A DNA stretch of 9,783 bases from an uncultured Eubacteriales bacterium (lineage in GTDB: Bacteria > Bacillota > Clostridia > Oscillospirales > CAG-382): positions 1-9,783 of the forward strand of contig URCT01000097.1 in the NCBI GenBank assembly GCA_900546385.1, read 5' to 3'. The notes under the pieces were generated by a model, which saw only the letters and a list, made by a program, of their open reading frames with translations, was not told the DNA's origin and did no database searches. The position numbers and the translations under genes are program-made. The first letter of the stretch is position 1. The number at the start of each line of letters is the position of its first letter. Positions 1 to 6,562 of this stretch are shown one piece after another.

Positions 1-362
1 CCGTAACTTAAATTCACAGGATTGCTTAAAATTTCCTTATCCGAAAAATCTACCTGTAATAAATGCATAAGTTCTTTATCAATAGGAATCTCATACATGT
101 TTTTCATAAAATCTCCATCAACTGTAAAGATTGGATAGGTTAAAAATGCTGCCTCATCCATTTCATCGGTAAGTATGAACCCACCTCGTGAAAAAGATAA
201 TTTAACGTTTCCAAACAGTAAATTCAAAAACATACTTTTTCCGGCGCCGTTCACGCCGACAATGCCGATCTTATCGTTTTCGCCGACACCGAGCGAAATT
301 CTGTCCAAAATAATATCCGTTCCGAACGATAAACACAAATCGGAAGCACTGAGTATAATCAA
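1..362 (-). CDS. ATP-binding cassette protein, N-terminal part (hybrid ABC-F / exporter-like ATPase), runs off left edge
   Basis: An open frame of 120 codons from a TTG start (362-360) continues past the window edge. AGAAAGGA lies about 8 nt upstream of the TTG, and the start overlaps the TGA stop of the AraC gene (TTGA), suggesting translational coupling. Residues 1-44 look like an ABC-F ATPase: a beta-strand start, the A-loop-like segment LCLSFGTDIILDRISL, then Walker A GVNGAGKS (about 36-43). From about residue 44 the text changes: FLNLLFGNVKLS, then a segment with FLTYPIFTVDG where the Q-loop Gln would be expected but is not seen, and finally NLSYG, the start of an ABC signature. This second part resembles the nucleotide-binding domain of an ABC exporter rather than ABC-F. 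Base composition drops at the same place, near 225-240 (35 GC in 241-300, 19 GC in 1-60). ATP binding is well supported. The subfamily is uncertain, and the gene may be a recombinant or an assembly chimera. Confidence 0.7.
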   Translation of the reverse strand, partial: MIILSASDLCLSFGTDIILDRISLGVGENDKIGIVGVNGAGKSMFLNLLFGNVKLSFSRGGFILTDEMDEAAFLTYPIFTVDGDFMKNMYEIPIDKELMHLLQVDFSDKEILSNPVNLSY

Positions 363-1222
363 TTTTCTGTTCCTTTCTCATTATATGCCGTAAAAGGCGG
401 CACAAGACGATGTTTTTCACGGTTTCGGTACGCCGCCGGTGCTACGCCGAACTCTTTGCCGAACAAGCGGTAAAAATACGACGTGTTGTTGAAGCCGCAG
501 TCAAGCGCGACGGTGAGTATTGGCAGCTCGGTATTCAAAAGCAGCTCTGCCGCACGATGCAGGCGTTTGCGGTTGATATAGTCGTTGAACGCAAGTCCGG
601 TTGTTTTTTTGAATAAACGTCCCAAATACTTTTCGTTGATATAAAAAATGCGTGACAGGCGTTTGAGCGTCAATTCGCTGCAAAAATAGGCATCCACATA
701 ATCGGTGACCGCCGCAAGCCCGGACGCTTTCTCGCGCGTCAGAACCGCCGGATCCGCTTTTGCCGCCTCTAAAATAAACGCAGCGATCACTTTTCCCGTT
801 TCGAGGTACGCAGATGCATCCGGCACGTGCTCCAAAAGCGCGCCGCATTCCGGCACATAGCCGCGTGACGGCTTTTCGAACAAACCTCCGACAAAGATGA
901 CCGCCAAAACCGTGTCATCGCGCACCACCGGCACAACCGCCTCCCATGCGCCGTGAATGCAATAGGAGCAAAACGGCTCTTTGCCTTCGACCGCTTTTTT
1001 GGTCGCAAGACTTTTGCAAGCCATGCATTTTTCAAGCCCGGCCGGCGTGGCCTTCATGCGGTCGCAATAGGGATGCGCATGAATGATGCGTTCACGAGAC
1101 AAAAACAAGCGGCCGGAAAAAGCCGTTCTGCCGAGCGGAAGAATGCTGATGCGCAGTTTGTTCCCTCGTTCCAAGGCCGCAAGCAGTTTTTCAAGAGTCA
1201 ATTGTTCCGCTTCCACAAGCAT
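359..1222 (-). CDS. AraC-family transcriptional regulator with N-terminal PocR sensory domain
   Basis: A 287-residue protein. Residues about 8-150 match a PocR-type ligand-binding domain with its cysteine clusters: HPYC (C53), CMAC (C66, C69) and CSYC (C85, C88), followed by IHGAWEAVVPV. PocR domains are PAS-like sensors found in regulators of propanediol/cobalamin use and related pathways; the ligand here is unknown. Residues about 170-268 form the double helix-turn-helix of AraC/XylS proteins, ending in the typical segment ALDCGFNNTSYFYRLFGKEF followed by GVAPAAYR. The ATG at 1222-1220 has AGGAAG just upstream. Its promoter is back-to-back with that of the oxidoreductase at 1382, so it is the obvious candidate regulator of that gene and of itself. 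Its stop overlaps the start of the downstream ABC ATPase. The cysteine pairs could bind a metal or Fe-S centre or sense redox, which is inference. Family assignment is firm. Confidence 0.93.
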   Translation of the reverse strand: MLVEAEQLTLEKLLAALERGNKLRISILPLGRTAFSGRLFLSRERIIHAHPYCDRMKATPAGLEKCMACKSLATKKAVEGKEPFCSYCIHGAWEAVVPVVRDDTVLAVIFVGGLFEKPSRGYVPECGALLEHVPDASAYLETGKVIAAFILEAAKADPAVLTREKASGLAAVTDYVDAYFCSELTLKRLSRIFYINEKYLGRLFKKTTGLAFNDYINRKRLHRAAELLLNTELPILTVALDCGFNNTSYFYRLFGKEFGVAPAAYRNREKHRLVPPFTAYNEKGTEN

Positions 1223-1256
1223 TCACTTCCTGTACTGTCGGTCATGTTTCATGCAT

Positions 1257-1285
1257 TTCCATCGAATTTGTATCGTTTGTATAAT
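1257..1285 (+). promoter_or_regulatory. Putative promoter of the FAD oxidoreductase gene
   Basis: A perfect -10 TATAAT lies at 1280-1285, with a weak -35 TTCCAT at 1257-1262 and 17-bp spacing. A good -10 with a poor -35 fits a promoter needing an activator, and the neighbouring AraC/PocR protein is the natural candidate. The leader would be about 90 nt. Inferred from sequence only. Confidence 0.5.
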
Positions 1286-1314
1286 ATTATATTTCAAAAC
1301 TGCAAGAAAATCAA
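1286..1314 (-). promoter_or_regulatory. Putative promoter of the AraC/PocR regulator gene, back-to-back with the plus-strand promoter
   Basis: On the minus strand TTGATT (1314-1309) and TATAAT (1291-1286) are separated by 17 bp. The two opposing -10 hexamers form one 12-bp palindrome, TATAATATTATA (1280-1291), so the divergent promoters are adjacent and likely compete. Confidence 0.55.
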
Positions 1315-1381
1315 GTGTTTCTGTGGTAAAATTCTCCTAAACAAACAAATTCTTTGCTCGACTTACAGAAAGGAATCCATC

Positions 1382-2662
1382 ATGAAAAACACTTACGATA
1401 TCATCGTTGTCGGCGGCGGACTTACCGGTGTTGCGGCAGCTTGTGCGGCGGCGCGCCGCGGCGCGGATGTGCTGCTTGTCGAAGCCTCCGGCTGTTTAGG
1501 CGGTGCTTTGGCACAGAATCTTGTTTATCCGTTTATGAGCAATGCCACCGTTTTTGAAGAAAACGGTGTAAAAAAGCGCGTTTGTCTTTCCCAAGGCTTT
1601 TACAAGGAGCTTTGCGACGCTTTAAGACTGACCTTACCCGAAACCGATCTCAACACGCACCGCAACGAAGAGTTTGATATGGAACACATGAAAGTGCTTC
1701 TCGACACGCTTTGCGTACAAAGCGGCGTGACGCTTTTGTTCCATGCGACGCTCTGTGCGGTCAAATCCGACGGCAAACAGATACGCAGCATTTCGGTTGC
1801 CACCAAAGCCGGCCTTACCGAGCTGTATGCAAACACCTTCATCGATGCCACCGGCGACGGTGATTTGATGGCCTTTGCCGGCTGTGCTTATCAGATTGGC
1901 CGCGACGCCGACAACCTCTGCCAGCCGATGACGCTCTGCTTCCGTGTGACCGGTGTCAACGACGACCTCTTTTGGGACGATTTTCCGAAAATCACACCTT
2001 TATACCGTGAATTTCAAAAGCAGGGAAAAATCAAGAATATTCGCGAAGATGTGCTCCTGTTCCGCAATCTCGGCAAAGGCATCGTCCATTTCAACTCCAC
2101 GCGCGTCATCAAGCTAAATCCGGTCGATCCGGTTGATCTTTCGCGTGCCGAAGTCGAAGCGCGCAAGCAGATGATTGAATTGTACAATTTTGTCCATGAA
2201 AACTTCGAGAGCTTCAAGGACGCCACTCTCGCCTTCTCCGCCGTATCCATCGGTGTGCGCGAAAGCCGCAAGCTAATCGGTGAATATGTTTTGAACCAAG
2301 AGGATCTGGTAAGCTGCCGCCGCTTTGACGACGCGGTCGCCACCGGAAACTACGACATCGACATCCACAACCCGGCAGGCACCGGCACCTCCCACTACTA
2401 CTTCAAGCCGGGCGAATACTACACCATTCCCTACCGTTCGTTCTTACCAAAGGAATACGACAACCTGCTCGTTTCCGGCCGATGCCTGTCGGCCACGCAC
2501 GAAGCCCAAGCTTCGGTACGCATTATGCCGATCTGCTGCTGCATGGGCGAAGCGGCCGGTCTTGCCGCTTTTCTTGCCAAAGCAAACGGCGGCAACGTCA
2601 AGAACATCGATATTGCCGCACTGCACAAGCTGCTCGACGAAAACGGTGCGAAATACCGTTAA
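1382..2662 (+). CDS. FAD-dependent oxidoreductase (FAD_oxidored / PF12831-like)
   Basis: A 426-residue flavoprotein. The ATG at 1382 is chosen because AGAAAGGA (1367-1374) sits 7 nt upstream; the frame is open further upstream, but only through DNA coding for AraC on the other strand. Residues 5-33 form the dinucleotide-binding fold with GGGLTG (11-16) and an acidic strand end, LLVEA. Other family signatures are CLGGALAQ after the fold, FIDATGDGDLMAFAG mid-protein, IGVRESRKLIGEYVL, and near the C-terminus SGRCLSATHEAQASVRIM followed by CCCMGEAAGLAA. No signal peptide or membrane segment is seen, so it should be cytosolic. Members of this family oxidise or reduce varied and mostly unidentified small substrates using FAD; the substrate cannot be read from the sequence. 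A single-gene unit, it diverges from an AraC/PocR regulator and ends at the terminator 36 bp downstream. Confidence 0.88.
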   Translation: MKNTYDIIVVGGGLTGVAAACAAARRGADVLLVEASGCLGGALAQNLVYPFMSNATVFEENGVKKRVCLSQGFYKELCDALRLTLPETDLNTHRNEEFDMEHMKVLLDTLCVQSGVTLLFHATLCAVKSDGKQIRSISVATKAGLTELYANTFIDATGDGDLMAFAGCAYQIGRDADNLCQPMTLCFRVTGVNDDLFWDDFPKITPLYREFQKQGKIKNIREDVLLFRNLGKGIVHFNSTRVIKLNPVDPVDLSRAEVEARKQMIELYNFVHENFESFKDATLAFSAVSIGVRESRKLIGEYVLNQEDLVSCRRFDDAVATGNYDIDIHNPAGTGTSHYYFKPGEYYTIPYRSFLPKEYDNLLVSGRCLSATHEAQASVRIMPICCCMGEAAGLAAFLAKANGGNVKNIDIAALHKLLDENGAKYR

Positions 2663-2697
2663 ATATACGTGTTGCAAAAGCTCGTTTTTATAAACCC

Positions 2698-2731
2698 GAA
2701 CCGTTCCGGTAATATGGAACGGTTCTTTTTT
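2698..2731 (+). terminator. Rho-independent terminator after the FAD oxidoreductase gene
   Basis: A perfect 10-bp stem, GAACCGTTCC (2698-2707) with GGAACGGTTC (2716-2725), has an 8-nt loop and is followed by six T (2726-2731). Confidence 0.92.
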
Positions 2732-2733
2732 AC

Positions 2734-2769
2734 GCATTTTGAGAAAAATCCGGATTTTTTTCAAAATGC
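2734..2769. repeat. 36-bp nearly perfect palindrome abutting the metal operon promoter
   Basis: The two 18-bp arms (2734-2751 and 2752-2769) pair around the centre CCGG, with one non-Watson-Crick position (G2743 opposite T2760, still a possible G-U wobble in RNA). The palindrome ends 2 bp before the -35 hexamer. It has no loop beyond the centre and no T-run after it, so it is not a typical terminator. A binding site for another regulator or a cruciform/insulator element is possible. Function unknown. Confidence 0.6.
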
Positions 2770-2771
2770 CC

Positions 2772-2799
2772 TTGACAAATCAAAAATACGTGCTATACT
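2772..2799 (+). promoter_or_regulatory. Sigma-A promoter of the metal resistance operon
   Basis: A perfect -35 TTGACA (2772-2777), 16-bp spacing, and -10 TATACT (2794-2799) with a TGC extended element in front. Transcription would start near 2806 and cover the repressor, HMA protein and ATPase genes. Confidence 0.85.
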
Positions 2800-2811
2800 A
2801 TAGACAAATAA

Positions 2812-2837
2812 AACAGTTGAGCAGTTGTTCAATTGTT
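2812..2837. promoter_or_regulatory. SmtB/ArsR-type 12-2-12 operator
   Basis: AACAGTTGAGCA (2812-2823), a GT spacer, then TGTTCAATTGTT (2826-2837). The half-sites are inverted repeats with 2 mismatches in 12. This matches the known 12-2-12 layout of ArsR-SmtB family operators, with TGTTCA-like cores. It lies just downstream of the predicted start of transcription, so the bound repressor would block initiation or early elongation. It is the natural target of the regulator encoded directly downstream. Confidence 0.8.
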
Positions 2838-2865
2838 GTTATAACAAATAGAAAGAGGTGAGAAT

Positions 2866-3234
2866 GTGACCGATACGAATAACGCGGCTGTTCCGGGCTG
2901 TGAGACAAACGAAGTTCATCCGGATATCTTAAAGCGCGTGCAAAGCACTTTGCCGGAGGATACCGATTTGAACCGACTTGCGGAATTATACAAGGTTTTC
3001 GGCGACACGACGCGCATCAAAATTCTTTATGCGCTCTCGCAGACCGAGCTTTGCGTATGCGACCTTGCGGAGTTACTTGGTGTTACGGTTTCCGCCGTAT
3101 CGCACCAGTTACGGGTTTTGAAGCAGGCACAGCTCGTCAAGTACCGGCGTGAGGGAAAGACCGTATTTTATTCTCTTGCGGACGATCATGTACGCACCAT
3201 CATTGACCAAGGCAACGAACACATTCACGAATGA
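2866..3234 (+). CDS. ArsR/SmtB-family metal-sensing repressor (SmtB/CadC type)
   Basis: A 122-residue winged-helix repressor. It starts at GTG 2866, with AGAAAGAGGTG just upstream; the overlapping ATG at 2863 is followed at once by TGA. Residues 37-105 carry the fold: LAELYKVFGDTTRIKIL, the recognition helix VSAVSHQLRVLKQAQLV, and the wing YRREGKTVFYSL. Metal ligands are visible. The alpha-3 motif ELCVCDL (C63, C65) plus C12 in the N-terminal arm resembles the Cd/Pb site of CadC/ArsR. D106, H108, H119 and E122 reproduce the spacing of the zinc-sensing alpha-5 site of SmtB (D-x-H, +11 H, +3 E). It may therefore respond to Zn as well as Cd/Pb. It is the first gene of a three-gene operon and should release its 12-2-12 operator when loaded with metal. 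Family and role are firm; metal preference is inferred. Confidence 0.94.
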   Translation: MTDTNNAAVPGCETNEVHPDILKRVQSTLPEDTDLNRLAELYKVFGDTTRIKILYALSQTELCVCDLAELLGVTVSAVSHQLRVLKQAQLVKYRREGKTVFYSLADDHVRTIIDQGNEHIHE

Positions 3235-3265
3235 CGGAAAACCCGTCGCGAAAGGAGTATTTCTC

Positions 3266-3484
3266 ATGGTAAAGGTATTAAAAGTAGAAGATCTCGACTG
3301 CGCACACTGCGCTGCAAAAATCGAAGACGCCATCAAAAAGTTAGACGGCGTCAACAGTGCCACCGTCAGCTTTCTTGCGCAGAAGATCACGGTGGATGTG
3401 GACGAAGACAAGGCAAATACGGTTTTGAAGGAAATCGTAAAGACTGCCGAAAAAATCGAACCGGACTGCACGGTGGTGATATAA
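3266..3484 (+). CDS. Free-standing heavy-metal-associated (HMA) domain protein
   Basis: A 72-residue protein consisting of one HMA ferredoxin-like fold. The ATG at 3266 is preceded by AAAGGAG (3251-3257); the open frame further upstream only overlaps the repressor gene. The metal motif is DCAHC (D11, C12, C15). An Asp before CxxC is typical of the Zn/Cd/Pb-type HMA domains of ZntA, whereas copper domains usually have Met-x-Cys. The rest of the fold is seen in KIEDAIKKLDGVNSATVSF and a C-terminal strand. It lies 31 bp after the repressor and 3 bp before the ATPase, which lacks this domain. It therefore probably works as the detached N-terminal domain or metal chaperone of that pump. That partnership is inferred from position and motif. 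Confidence 0.92.
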   Translation: MVKVLKVEDLDCAHCAAKIEDAIKKLDGVNSATVSFLAQKITVDVDEDKANTVLKEIVKTAEKIEPDCTVVI

Positions 3485-3487
3485 ATC

Positions 3488-5386
3488 ATGTTCAAGCACA
3501 TGACCAAGAAGCAGAAGAAAATGTTAAAGCGCATTCTTCTGGCCGCGCTTTTGACGATTCCCTGCTTATTCATTCCGGACAAAGACGAAACGTTGTTCAC
3601 GGTGCTTCGTGCGGCAGCCTTTGCCGTTCCGTATGCGGTTGCCGGATACGACATCGTCATCAAGGCGTTCAAAAACATCAAAAACGGGCAGATTTTTGAT
3701 GAGAACCTGCTCATGGGCGTTGCCACCATCGGTGCTTACGGCCTCGGCGATTTCTTTGAAGCGGTCATGGTCGTGCTGTTATATCAGATCGGTGAGCTGT
3801 TCCAAAGCCTTGCCGTGGCAAGCTCGCGCCGCTCGATTTCGGAGCTGATGGACATCCGTCCGGACTATGCCAATCTTGCCGCTTCGGACGGCACCTACAA
3901 GCAGGTTGCGCCGGAATCGGTCAAGATCGGCGACACAATCCTCATCAAGAGCGGTGAAAAAATTCCGCTTGACTGCACAATTCTTTCCGGAACAAGCGAG
4001 ATCGACACCTCCTCGCTTACCGGCGAATCCGTGCCGCGAGCCGTCGGCGTTGGTGACCCGCTCTCCAGCGGCTGTGTCAACATAAGCGGTACGCTTACGG
4101 CAAAGGTCGAAAAGGTTTTCGGCGAATCGACGGTTTCAAAAATTCTCGAAATGACCGAAAACAGCGCTTCGCGCAAATCGAAGTCCGAAGCGTTCATCAC
4201 CAAATTTGCAAGATACTACACGCCGACCGTCTGTGCGCTGGCGCTCTGCATGGCCGTCATTCCGACGCTTGTCATGCACGGCGGTTTCCGCGAACACTTA
4301 AAAAGCGCACTCATCTTCTTGGTTGTCTCCTGCCCTTGCGCGCTTGTCATTTCGGTACCGCTTTCCTTCTTCTGCGGTATCGGCTGTGCCTCCAAAAACG
4401 GCATTCTCGTCAAAGGCTCGAACTTCATGGAGCAGCTTTCCAAAATCGATACGCTGATTTTTGACAAAACCGGCACGCTCACCGAAGGCAAATTCAAGGT
4501 GACCAATGTGGTATGCGAAAGCGGTTTTGACCGTGCGTCGTTACTCCGCTATGCCGCCGGCGCCGAGTTTTATTCTGATCATCCGATCGCGCTTGCCGTT
4601 AAAAACGAATGCACGGACATGACGCCCGACCGGATTTCCGACGCTTCGCAGATCATCGGCAAAGGCGTCAAAGCCACCGTAGACGGCAAAGCGGTCTGCA
4701 TCGGCAATGCCGCTCTCATGACGGATATCGGTCTTACGCCCAAAGCCGACAGCTCACGCATCGAAACCGCCCTGTATGCGGCCGTTGACGGCACCTATGC
4801 CGGTGTCATCTATGTTGCCGATACAGTGAAGCCGGACACAGCAGAAGCGCTTGCCGCCTTGAAAAAGCATGGCATCCGCAAAACCGTCATGCTGACCGGC
4901 GACAAGAAAAATGTCGGTGAAGCCATCGGAAGTTCCCTCGGCATCGACGAAATCCACTGTGAGCTTCTGCCGGCCGACAAAGTCACGCTTGCCGAAAAGG
5001 TGATTGACGAACACAAGGAAAAACAGCCGAACACCTTGGTAGGCTATGTTGGCGACGGCATCAATGACGCGCCGGTTCTGTCCCGTGCCGATGTCGGTAT
5101 CGCCATGGGCGGTATGGGCAGTGACGCTGCCATTGAAGCGGCCGATGTGGTGTTGATGGATGACAAACCGTCCAAGCTGCCGCTTGCCATAAAAATTGCC
5201 CGCAAAACCATGCGCATCGTTCATCAGAACATCGTGTTTGCGCTGACGGTAAAAATCGGGATCATGGTGCTTACGGCACTGCAGTTTGAGTTTGCCCAAA
5301 GTATGTGGCTTGCCATCTTCGCCGATGTCGGCGTGGCAATGCTCGCCATTCTGAATGCGCTTCGCACGTTCAGAATACATGAATAA
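3488..5386 (+). CDS. P1B-2-type heavy metal-transporting ATPase (Zn/Cd/Pb exporter, ZntA/CadA-like)
   Basis: A 632-residue pump that exports divalent soft metals across the cytoplasmic membrane at the cost of ATP. Visible motifs in order: TGES of the actuator domain (T178-S181), the transmembrane metal site SCPCAL (C282, C284), the phosphorylation site DKTGTLT (D326), the nucleotide-binding SDHP (H365-P366), MLTGD, and the hinge GDGIND (522-527). In the last membrane segments K589 (VKIG) and D613 (FADVG) match the Lys and Asp characteristic of the P1B-2 (Zn/Cd/Pb) subgroup. The protein begins with a short basic stretch and goes straight into the first membrane helix, so the usual N-terminal HMA domain is absent and is supplied by the gene ending 3 bp upstream. 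It is last in the operon and is followed by a strong terminator. Full length and intact. Exact metal specificity is inferred. Confidence 0.95.
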   Translation: MFKHMTKKQKKMLKRILLAALLTIPCLFIPDKDETLFTVLRAAAFAVPYAVAGYDIVIKAFKNIKNGQIFDENLLMGVATIGAYGLGDFFEAVMVVLLYQIGELFQSLAVASSRRSISELMDIRPDYANLAASDGTYKQVAPESVKIGDTILIKSGEKIPLDCTILSGTSEIDTSSLTGESVPRAVGVGDPLSSGCVNISGTLTAKVEKVFGESTVSKILEMTENSASRKSKSEAFITKFARYYTPTVCALALCMAVIPTLVMHGGFREHLKSALIFLVVSCPCALVISVPLSFFCGIGCASKNGILVKGSNFMEQLSKIDTLIFDKTGTLTEGKFKVTNVVCESGFDRASLLRYAAGAEFYSDHPIALAVKNECTDMTPDRISDASQIIGKGVKATVDGKAVCIGNAALMTDIGLTPKADSSRIETALYAAVDGTYAGVIYVADTVKPDTAEALAALKKHGIRKTVMLTGDKKNVGEAIGSSLGIDEIHCELLPADKVTLAEKVIDEHKEKQPNTLVGYVGDGINDAPVLSRADVGIAMGGMGSDAAIEAADVVLMDDKPSKLPLAIKIARKTMRIVHQNIVFALTVKIGIMVLTALQFEFAQSMWLAIFADVGVAMLAILNALRTFRIHE

Positions 5387-5407
5387 GATAGTTTCCGATA
5401 ACCATAT

Positions 5408-5443
5408 AAAGAGAGGAAAACCGCGTTTGGTTTTCCTCTCTTT
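5408..5443. terminator. Bidirectional terminator between the ATPase gene and the converging hypothetical gene
   Basis: A perfect 15-bp inverted repeat, AAAGAGAGGAAAACC (5408-5422) and GGTTTTCCTCTCTTT (5429-5443), with a 6-nt loop. It lies 21 bp past the ATPase stop and 3 bp past the stop of the minus-strand gene, with T-rich ends on both strands, so it can serve both genes. Confidence 0.88.
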
Positions 5444-5446
5444 GTA

Positions 5447-6190
5447 TTAAGCATTCAGTGTCCGCTCTTCGATTTCCTTCGGCGTAAAGCCGCGGTATAT
5501 CGGAAGCCGCGTGTTTTCATAAACATCGTCCAAAAGCGGTATCAGTTCTTGGATTTGCCTTTGCTTCAAGTGTTTATTTCTTATTTTGAAATTATCCAGG
5601 ATCTCGTCGATGATCGCGTCGATATCCTCCGTTACATCCAAAATCATCACTATATCGCAATCGCACACTTCATCCCAGGCATCCTCCGGTGCTATATGAA
5701 ACGTCTTTTGGAAAAATTTCTGAAGCTCCAACGCCTGTTTTGTCTTTTCAACAACTTTGCCCAAGCGGTTGTTTTGAAGCAGCTTTTCCTTGACCGGAAT
5801 ATACAAAGGTAATTCCTTCTGTATTTCCGAAATGTCATAGTACATTTCATCCTCTTCGTCCATAAACAGAAAATCTGCCACGACTTTCCAATCCATTTCG
5901 GAACGGCAAATTTCTTCTTCATACAGCTCGTCCGGTGCAAGGATAAAATAGCACTTGGATTCACCATGGCGAGCCGCCGATGCAAACTGTATAAATTGCT
6001 TTTCGGAGACGATATCGCCGTTTTGCCGCTTAAAAATCATAAAAGCGTCTTTCAAAGACAAAATTTCGTAAAAAGAAGCAAACGCATCAAAATAGCGCGA
6101 CACCAAATCCAAGTCCGGTGCGGACAAACCGATTTTCTGATACATGGAATCTAATGTTTGTGCGTCGTATTCGGTCGGAAAGCTTTTCAT
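5447..6190 (-). CDS. Hypothetical acidic helical protein (resembles clostridial SEC-C-associated helical domains)
   Basis: A 247-residue protein. I choose the ATG at 6190-6188 over a TTG two codons earlier, because GAGAGG lies 7-8 nt before the ATG but only 1-2 nt before the TTG. No function is recognised with confidence. It is acidic and apparently all-helical, with no signal peptide or membrane segment. Segments such as FYEILSLKDAFMIF, a following NGDIVSEKQF, and later LPLYIPVKEKLL recall the helical repeats found in Clostridia next to SEC-C zinc motifs, but no SEC-C cysteine motif is present. The acidic stretch DVTEDIDAIIDEILDNF is notable. Its ribosome site overlaps the stop of the reductase fragment 12 bp upstream, so the two were once an operon. 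Its promoter may now be the distant one at 9432-9460 or one inside the inserted DNA. Confidence 0.7.
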   Translation of the reverse strand: MKSFPTEYDAQTLDSMYQKIGLSAPDLDLVSRYFDAFASFYEILSLKDAFMIFKRQNGDIVSEKQFIQFASAARHGESKCYFILAPDELYEEEICRSEMDWKVVADFLFMDEEDEMYYDISEIQKELPLYIPVKEKLLQNNRLGKVVEKTKQALELQKFFQKTFHIAPEDAWDEVCDCDIVMILDVTEDIDAIIDEILDNFKIRNKHLKQRQIQELIPLLDDVYENTRLPIYRGFTPKEIEERTLNA

Positions 6191-6202
6191 CTTCAAACCT
6201 CT

Positions 6203-6559
6203 CTAAACTGTTGTTTTTCCGGAAAGTATATTTTTATAATCCTCAAGATTCTTGCGTAACAGCGTCGGTGTATCCAGTCCGTACGGACATTTTTTCTTGC
6301 AGGCGCCGCAGTTTTTGCAATCCTCGATTTTGAACATCTTGGCTTGACTTTCCGGCGTGAGCCATCCCGCCGACGGACTGCGTCGAATCATCTGCGACAT
6401 GCGCGCGCAATTGTTGATCTCGATCCCTGCCGGACACGGCATACAATAGCCGCAGCCGCGGCAGAAATCCCCGGCAAGCTCTTTCTTCTCACGCTCGATC
6501 AATGCGGTCATAGCAGCGTCCATTTCCGGCGGCTCTTTGGCATATGCGATAAATTCGGT
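6203..6559 (-). pseudogene. Aldo/keto reductase, C-terminal fragment with double [4Fe-4S] ferredoxin domain
   Basis: 118 sense codons ending in TAG (6205-6203). Upstream in this frame there is a stop at 6562-6560 and no start until an internal ATG (6523). The text matches the tail of ferredoxin-containing aldo/keto reductases: EFIAYAKEPPEMD, then GDFCRGCGYCMPCPAGIEI, then WLTPESQAKMF, then CKNCGACKKKCPYGLDTP and LLRKNLEDYK. The cysteines give two 4Fe-4S cluster motifs. The catalytic barrel is missing. Its N-terminal part lies on the same strand at 9051-9401, in the right order, separated by AT-rich foreign DNA. The break is at 6560-6563. A short ferredoxin-like product from the internal ATG is conceivable, but no clear ribosome site supports it. 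Confidence 0.85.
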
Positions 6560-6562
6560 CTA

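Noticed and set aside
953..1381. Upstream extension of the FAD oxidoreductase frame to 953
   Set aside because: This part is the antisense of the AraC gene and its promoter region; the ATG at 1382 has a strong ribosome site and begins directly with the flavin-binding fold.
3149..3265. Upstream extension of the HMA protein frame
   Set aside because: It overlaps the repressor gene in another frame, and the ATG at 3266 has AAAGGAG at proper spacing and a complete HMA fold after it.
3109..3729. 206-codon open frame on the minus strand across the repressor, HMA and ATPase genes
   Set aside because: It lies opposite three clearly real genes and has no family resemblance.
4754..5380. 208-codon open frame on the minus strand inside the ATPase gene
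   Set aside because: Shadow of a strongly conserved ATPase frame; no recognisable domain or ribosome site.
6191..6196. TTG start two codons before the chosen ATG of the hypothetical gene
   Set aside because: The ribosome site would be almost in contact with TTG, while it is well spaced for the ATG at 6190.
6344..6562. Upstream part of the plus-strand frame that ends in the GH94 fragment
   Set aside because: It is the antisense of the reductase [4Fe-4S] tail; GH94-like text begins only at 6563, so it is not a gene start or a real fusion.
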